Below, piece by piece: positions 53,117 to 57,294 of a stretch of DNA of 57,294 nt. The stretch spans positions 1 to 57,294 of the forward strand of contig NZ_MCIB01000013.1 of assembly GCF_003609645.1 (NCBI RefSeq), written 5' to 3'. The notes below the pieces were generated by a model, which was not told the origin of the DNA, did not search any database, and saw only the letters and a list, made by a program, of their open reading frames with translations. A program made the translations under genes and the position numbers. Origin of the DNA: Thermohalobacter berrensis (GTDB lineage Bacteria > Bacillota > Clostridia > Tissierellales > Thermohalobacteraceae). Position 1 is the stretch's first letter. Each line of letters starts with the position of its first letter.

Positions 53117-53143
53117 GGAACGGTGAACCGAGTTCACCGTTCC
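53117..53143 (+). terminator. Hairpin after rlmH
   Basis: GGAACGGTGAA and TTCACCGTTCC pair in an 11-bp stem with a five-base loop. No T-run follows, only TTAAC. Confidence 0.6.
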
Positions 53144-53186
53144 TTAACAGTAAAGACTATTAGATTATATTTTCGGGGGTGGGAAA

Positions 53187-53657
53187 TTGGAAGTAATTAA
53201 AGCTCAATCAAAAGAGCACTTTCAATATATAAGAGAACTTTTTAGAGAGTATGCCAATTCCTTAGACTTCAGTTTAGGTTTTCAAAATTTTGATAAAGAA
53301 CTTAAAGAACTACCAGGTGAATATGCTCCACCAAATGGTTGTATACTTATTGCTAGATTTAATAAGAAAATAGTAGGATGTGTTGCTTTAAGAAGAATAT
53401 CAAAAGATATATGTGAAATGAAGAGGTTATATGTGAGGCCAAAGTACAGAGTAAAAGGTATAGGGAAAAAACTTGCAGAAGCAATTATTAATGAGGCTCA
53501 AAATATCGGATATAAAAAGATGAGATTAGATACAATCTCTTTTATGAAGAAAGCTATTGCCCTTTATGAATCTCTAGGATTTAAGGAGATTGAACCATAT
53601 AGATATAATCCAATAGAAGGTGCTAGATATTATGAATTAGATATTAATTATAGGTGA
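53187..53657 (+). CDS. GNAT family N-acetyltransferase
   Basis: This protein has 156 residues. GNAT motifs: CILIARFNKKIVGCVALR, the acetyl-CoA loop LYVRPKYRVKGIGKKLAEAI (the R-x-x-G-x-G element) and the terminal KKAIALYESLGFKEI. The acceptor is unknown; the N-terminal SLGFQNFDKELKELPGEY motif is common in PanM-like and other small acetyltransferases of Clostridia. The start is TTG, with GGGGGTGGG upstream. Its TGA stop lies within a REP-like palindrome (53655). Confidence 0.87.
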   Translation: MEVIKAQSKEHFQYIRELFREYANSLDFSLGFQNFDKELKELPGEYAPPNGCILIARFNKKIVGCVALRRISKDICEMKRLYVRPKYRVKGIGKKLAEAIINEAQNIGYKKMRLDTISFMKKAIALYESLGFKEIEPYRYNPIEGARYYELDINYR

Positions 53658-53676
53658 CAAGGGGACTCGCTTGTCA
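53655..53676. repeat. REP-like palindrome (variant)
   Basis: TGACAAG and CTTGTCA form a 7-bp hairpin around GGGGACTC-like loop bases. It resembles the RAYT-associated repeats at 55220 and beyond, with a compensating A-to-G/T-to-C pair in the stem. Confidence 0.5.
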
Positions 53677-53718
53677 TCTATATTCCTAGCAATAATATAT
53701 TTTAGAATTAACAATTGA

Positions 53719-53758
53719 AGCTCAAATGAATAATCATGTGCATTGAGTTCTTTTTTTA
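53719..53758 (+). terminator. Terminator between the GNAT and MATE genes
   Basis: GCTCAAATG and CATTGAGT pair with a one-base bulge, followed by eight T. It may serve the + strand GNAT gene. Confidence 0.55.
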
Positions 53759-53760
53759 TT

Positions 53761-55146
53761 TTATCTTTCTTGTACATGATAAATTTTTTGCCACTTTTTT
53801 GACTTAAATCTTTTAAATATTAATAAGGTTCTTGTACAAATATCTATTAACATACCAATCCAAAGACCTATTAAACCATATCCTAAATAATATCCAAAGA
53901 ATAAACTAGATAATAGTCTCCCAGCCCAATTACCGATTATAGTTGTAAACATAGTAAACCTAGTATCTCCTGCCCCTCTTAGAGCTCCAGCCAATACTAT
54001 ATAAACTGCAAATATTGGTTGTACTACTATTATCATTCTTACCACAGGTTTTGACAGCTCTATAACTTTAGGATTGCTAGTGTAGAGTTTGATAATAGGC
54101 TTTACCCATATGAACATAGGAATAGATATAATACTCATTAATATGATAGTTATTAAAGTAGTTTGCTTACCGTATTCAGTTGCTAAATCTTTTCTATTAG
54201 CACCTAAACTTTGACCTACTAAAGTTGTTGCAGCTAGACTAAAGCCAAAGCCAACCATCATAGGGAGAGAATTAATATTCATTGCTAGAGCATTGGCTGC
54301 AATAGTAATTGTGCCTAATCCAGAGACTAAAATAGTGTATATGATTTGACTACCTTGTCTTACTAACTGTTCAACTGATGCAGGAATTCCTATGTTTAAA
54401 ATATCTTTTACAGTTTTCCAATGAATTTTCCAATTAACATTTTTAAAGTCTATTTTGATAAGGGTATTTTTATTTAATAAAATATAAAGTCCTATTAAAA
54501 AACCAACTAGTCTTCCGAAACCGGTACCTAAGGCAGCACCTGTGACTTCTAATCTTGGCAAAAATCCTATACCAAATATTAACAAATAATTACCAACTAT
54601 ATTTACAATATTAGTAATTAACATTATATATAGAGGTGTTTTCATATCTCCTAATCCTTGTAGTATAGAGTTAAGCATCATAGTTGGTAGGGCAAAGATC
54701 ATATAAGTAAATACTATTTTTAAGTAAACACTACCTTTCTTTAATATGAAAGGATCTACTTCATCCATTAATATCATCATCATTTTCAGAATATCTTTAG
54801 AAAAAATAAAACCTAAAATAGCTATAATGCTAGATAATATAAGTCCCGATAATAAGGATTGAATTATTATATTATTAGTTTTTATATCATTTTTTGCACC
54901 TTTATATCTTGCTACTAGTGCCGTAGAGCCTATAGTTAAAGCTGACAAGACCCCTATAGTAATAAACATGAATCTATTGCTTACATCTACTGTGGCTAAG
55001 GCATGGGCACCGATTTGGCCTACCATAATAACATCTACTATTCCCACTATACTTTGTAAAAACATACGTAATGCAGCAGGCCAAGCTAACTGTAGAATAT
55101 TTTTTCTCATTTGTTTAGGGTTTAAATCCTTTGACAATTCAAACAT
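53761..55146 (-). CDS. MATE family efflux transporter
   Basis: This protein has 461 residues and twelve membrane helices in two halves. The N-terminal half starts ILQLAWPAALRMFLQSIVGIVDVIMVGQIG, the MATE signature with the VDVIMVG turn. The second half begins near VKDILNIGIPASVEQLVRQG. Members export cationic drugs or metabolites using sodium or protons. The ATG start has AAGGAGAAA upstream. It is a single gene. The substrate is not predictable. Confidence 0.92.
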   Translation of the reverse strand: MFELSKDLNPKQMRKNILQLAWPAALRMFLQSIVGIVDVIMVGQIGAHALATVDVSNRFMFITIGVLSALTIGSTALVARYKGAKNDIKTNNIIIQSLLSGLILSSIIAILGFIFSKDILKMMMILMDEVDPFILKKGSVYLKIVFTYMIFALPTMMLNSILQGLGDMKTPLYIMLITNIVNIVGNYLLIFGIGFLPRLEVTGAALGTGFGRLVGFLIGLYILLNKNTLIKIDFKNVNWKIHWKTVKDILNIGIPASVEQLVRQGSQIIYTILVSGLGTITIAANALAMNINSLPMMVGFGFSLAATTLVGQSLGANRKDLATEYGKQTTLITIILMSIISIPMFIWVKPIIKLYTSNPKVIELSKPVVRMIIVVQPIFAVYIVLAGALRGAGDTRFTMFTTIIGNWAGRLLSSLFFGYYLGYGLIGLWIGMLIDICTRTLLIFKRFKSKKWQKIYHVQER

Positions 55147-55219
55147 AAATTTCTCCTTTGCTAAGTAATTACATCGTTATATTTTATCATAAAAATAAAT
55201 ATAATATAAGCAATATGTA

Positions 55220-55244
55220 TGACAAAGGGACGTTTCGTTTGACA
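55220..55244. repeat. RAYT-type REP palindrome, solo copy 1
   Basis: TGACAAAGGGACGTTTCG followed by TTTGAC. The TGACAAA arm pairs imperfectly with TTTGACA. Same orientation as the copy at 56235. Confidence 0.75.
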
Positions 55245-55483
55245 TCAACTTTACTAATAAATATGTTTTTAATAAGAAAAGAAGCCATAAATGGATAATA
55301 GGGTCAGTCTTCACAAATTCACGATTTACAAATGATTAGGATTGAAGTTTTTGGCAAGATTTTCGAAGAATATCTGGGGAAAATAATTGAAGTTAGAGAT
55401 AATAAAGCTCATCTTTTTCTTAAACCTGAACTCAGAAAAGCAAAGGTACATACATTATCTTAATGATTAAATTAAAGATAAAT

Positions 55484-55529
55484 AGGGGCGGTTTTTTGTG
55501 TGTCTAATAAAGATTCAAAAACCGTCCCT
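55484..55529. repeat. Long hairpin repeat related to the REP family
   Basis: AGGGGCGGTTTTT and AAAAACCGTCCCT form a 13-bp stem with one mismatch around a loop of about 20 bases, followed by TTGT. The CCGTCCCTTTGT end resembles the RAYT repeats. Confidence 0.5.
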
Positions 55530-55559
55530 TTGTATTTTATACAAATAACAAGTTTATAA

Positions 55560-55941
55560 TTAAATAGTTATTTCAATTCTGTTTTTGTCAGGGTCTAAGA
55601 CTACACTTTCAAAGTATCCATCTCCAGTTTTTCTAGGCTTACCTATAACTTCATAGCCATCTTCTCTTAATTTTTCTGTTAAAGATATTACTTTGCTTTT
55701 ACTACCAACTGAAATTGCGAAATGAATTAATCCTAAGTACTGATTATAGGCATTATTTAAGTTATCAGGGATTGTTGGCATTTGCATAATCTCTAATCTA
55801 CATCTGTGGTTAAAAGATAGAAAATATGATTCAAAATTTTTAGATCTATTAATATATTTTTTTCCTGCTTTTGCACTAAAATATTCAACATAAAAATCTT
55901 TTAATATTATTTGTCCAAATTGCAACATGCTCTATTTTCAT
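55560..55941 (-). pseudogene. VOC/glyoxalase-fold protein gene, frameshifted near its start
   Basis: The ATG at 55941 with AGGGGTG upstream begins MKIEHVAIWTNNI, a normal VOC-family N-terminus, but that frame stops within 19 codons. The remaining 110 residues continue in another frame from DFYVEYFSAKAGKK, with HRCRLEIMQMP, LGLIHFAISVGS and VVLDPDKNRIEITI, the usual metal-site-containing C-terminal half. Compared with a typical member, about eight bases seem lost at 55900-55905, between short ATT repeats. The gene is therefore probably inactive, or contains a sequence error. An internal TTG start at 55928 would give 122 residues lacking the first strand. Confidence 0.75.
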
Positions 55942-56499
55942 TTTTACACACCCCTATAATATAATAATCATAACAAAATATTAATTATTAAAAATATCTT
56001 TTACATACAGAAATAAATCATTATTATTATGAGGTCAATTTCCTATAACGTTTTGTATAGATACAATAACATAGTTATTTATTCCATAAAAATACATAAA
56101 ATTTCTTTTATTTTGTACATTTTCTTATACTTAAATATTTTCACATATCAGGTTATTAAATAACTAAGATTATCAATAAAAAAGGTTGTTAATTTTCTGT
56201 AAGAGTTTGTTCTATAGATTCAACTGTAACATTCTGACAAAGGGACGTTTCATTTGTTATATTGATTTAATGATGAACCTATATAAAGTAAGTGTTATAG
56301 AAAATAAAATTATAAAAACTGATTTTGTTAATAAGACACTTTTAGCAGGAGTATTTTTTATGACTATTTACAGGAAATTAAAGGAAAAAACCACTAAAAA
56401 ATAGAATTTATTTATTAAGAAGAAATAAACAAAAGACAGAGATGTTTTGTATGAGTATTTAATTTATAAAAGAATTATACACGAAGATTGGTGATAAAA
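55942..56499. other. AT-rich region ahead of the RAYT gene
   Basis: Mostly AT-rich, with the REP palindrome at 56235 inside. A frame at 56270-56404 could encode about 44 residues (MMNLYKVSVIENKIIKTDFV and onward) but has no ribosome binding site and no recognisable family. It is reported here only as a possibility. Confidence 0.35.
56235..56259. repeat. RAYT-flanking REP palindrome, left
   Basis: TGACAAAGGGACGTTTCATT then TGTTA. One base differs from the 55220 copy in the CG/CA position, weakening the right arm. Confidence 0.75.
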
Positions 56500-57255
56500 A
56501 TGCCAAGAGGAAAAAGGAAAAGAAGTAAAACAGGTATATATCATATCATGTTAAGAGGCATAAACGGTTGTGAAATTTTTTTAGATAATGAAGATAGAGA
56601 AAAATTTATGAAAGCCCTTTTGAAAGCAAAAGAAAAAGGACAATTTTTACTTTATGGATATTGTTTAATGGATAACCATATACATTTATTATTAAAAGAG
56701 AGTGAAGAAATAGGTAGGAGTATTAAGAGAATTGCAGTAAGCTATGTTCAATGGTTTAATAATAAATATGGCAGAGAAGGACATTTATTTCAAAATCGTT
56801 TTAAAAGTGAAGTAGTAGAAAGTGAATCTTACTTATTAGTGGTTTTACGATATATACATCAAAATCCTATAAAAGCTAAAATAGTAAATACAATAAAGGA
56901 TTTTAGATGGAGCAGTTACAATCAATATATAAAAGAATACAATGGAAAAAAGGTAGAAATTGATACTAATATAATAAAGAGCTATTTCACAAATAAAGAA
57001 AGTTTTGAAAGATACATGAACGAAGTAAACAAACATAAATGCCTAGATTATAATAATAGGAAAAAATATTCAGATGTACAACTAAAAACTGAGATTGAAG
57101 TAAAATATCCTATAGAAAAAATAAAAGAAATGACAAGAAATGAAAGGAATCAGTTGATAAATAATATCAAACAAGATACTAAGTGCAGCATCAGACAGTT
57201 AAGTAGAGTATTAGGGGTGGGACGTGGAGTTATTGAAAAGGCAATAAAAAAATGA
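56500..57255 (+). CDS. REP-associated tyrosine transposase (IS200/TnpA-like, RAYT)
   Basis: This protein has 251 residues. It opens MPRGKRKRSKTGIYHIMLRG, the RAYT start, and carries the HUH metal motif DNHIHLLL (about 55-62) and the catalytic tyrosine in VSYVQWFNNKYGREGHLFQ (about residue 84). The C-terminal part (about 215-250) contains a helix-turn-helix (IRQLSRVLGVGRGVIEKAIKK). It is a single-strand nuclease that cuts and joins at REP hairpins. The ATG at 56500 follows TTGGTGAT; a TTG at 56488 is less likely. It ends inside the right REP. It lacks a partner TnpB. All key residues appear present, so it may be active. Confidence 0.9.
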   Translation: MPRGKRKRSKTGIYHIMLRGINGCEIFLDNEDREKFMKALLKAKEKGQFLLYGYCLMDNHIHLLLKESEEIGRSIKRIAVSYVQWFNNKYGREGHLFQNRFKSEVVESESYLLVVLRYIHQNPIKAKIVNTIKDFRWSSYNQYIKEYNGKKVEIDTNIIKSYFTNKESFERYMNEVNKHKCLDYNNRKKYSDVQLKTEIEVKYPIEKIKEMTRNERNQLINNIKQDTKCSIRQLSRVLGVGRGVIEKAIKK

Positions 57256-57277
57256 CAAACGAAACGTCCCTTTGTCA
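57253..57277. repeat. RAYT-flanking REP palindrome, right (inverted)
   Basis: TGACAAACGAAACGTCCC then TTTGTCA, the exact reverse complement of the TGACAAAGGGACGTTTCG unit, overlapping the transposase stop codon. Confidence 0.8.
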
Positions 57278-57294
57278 TCTTGACCGAAGCTTAT

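Larger units (their letters stand above)
55147..55559. other. Intergenic region with repeats and a possible gene fossil
   Basis: This gap holds one REP palindrome (55220), an uncertain 43-codon reading frame (55332-55463) without a ribosome binding site, and a long hairpin (55484-55529). The reading frame (IEVFGKIFEEYLGKIIEVRD, then a basic tail) may be a decayed fragment, but no family is recognised. I do not call it a gene. Confidence 0.35.
56235..57277 (+). mobile_element. RAYT/REP unit (REP-associated tyrosine transposase with flanking inverted REPs)
   Basis: A TGACAAA...GTTA-type palindrome at 56235-56259 and its inverted copy at 57253-57277 (TGACAAACGAAACGTCCC then TTTGTCA) bracket the transposase gene. 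This is the typical arrangement of RAYT-REP systems, here about 1.04 kb long. The right repeat begins with the stop codon TGA of the transposase. Confidence 0.78.

Noticed and set aside
55332-55463. 43-codon gene
   Set aside because: No ribosome binding site, no recognised family; may be a fossil.
56270-56404. Small gene ahead of the RAYT transposase
   Set aside because: No ribosome binding site and no family; the longer version reads through the REP repeat.

Overview
The window is low-GC DNA typical of an anaerobic, probably spore-forming Firmicute. The [FeFe] hydrogenases, an FprA-type flavodiiron protein, a YedF/DUF3343 pair, DUF2089, and the WalRK and GdpP loci together suggest a Clostridia lineage, perhaps Tissierellales-like; that placement is inference. 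Most genes are on the + strand. The rpsF-ssb-rpsR, yybS-gdpP-rplI-dnaB, purA and walRK-yycHI-yycJ-htrA-rlmH blocks are the set that surrounds the replication origin in Bacillus-like genomes, so the window is probably origin-proximal, although dnaA and oriC are not present.

Layout. 1-900 holds no protein gene but shows a strongly folded RNA-like region readable only on the minus strand (about 370-800). It is followed downstream on that strand by a 34-bp-periodic TAAGTAAC repeat and a terminator. 905-3777 has a YkvI-type transporter, a membrane-anchored beta-propeller protein and CvpA. 3805-5015 (minus) is a DUF2089/SHOCT-like operon. 5468-6827 has yedF, a DUF3343 protein and a DUF951 protein. 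6996-9289 has a PLP aminotransferase and rpsF-ssb-rpsR. 9319-9759 (minus) is a PrcB-like lipoprotein. 10001-14642 is an [FeFe]-hydrogenase operon: thioredoxin-like ferredoxin, PAS-containing sensory hydrogenase, PP2C phosphatase and a second hydrogenase. 15233-17942 has an alkaline phosphatase and a YibE/F gene broken by three homopolymer frameshifts. 18106-21691 is a fructose PTS operon. 21845-27821 has an ECF S component, a MazG-like protein, yybS, gdpP, rplI and dnaB.

28016-34078 has an FprA flavoprotein, a GNAT, a tandem HD-GYP protein, an FAD oxidoreductase and purA behind a likely PurR operator. 34186-34706 holds five tRNA genes (Lys, Glu, Val, Asp, Thr). 34760-36874 (minus) is a DnaD-like plus DnaC/DnaI-like helicase-loader pair. 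37036-42570 has four peptidase or peptidase-like genes, one of them (M23, cell wall) with a WalR-type box. 42698-53114 is the Wal locus: walR, walK, a secreted protein with a perfect WalR box, yycH, yycI, murA, yycJ, htrA, a CxxH/CxxC protein, an HNH protein and rlmH. 53187-57294 has a GNAT, a MATE exporter, a frameshifted VOC gene, and a REP-associated tyrosine transposase (RAYT) flanked by inverted palindromic repeats, with related solo copies nearby.

The genes combine core replication and translation, envelope homeostasis (WalRK, GdpP, murA, M23 peptidase, HtrA) and anaerobic redox metabolism (hydrogenases, FprA, selenium- or sulfur-related YedF). The least explained signals are the minus-strand structured RNA with its 34-bp repeats at the left end, and the RAYT/REP system at the right end.
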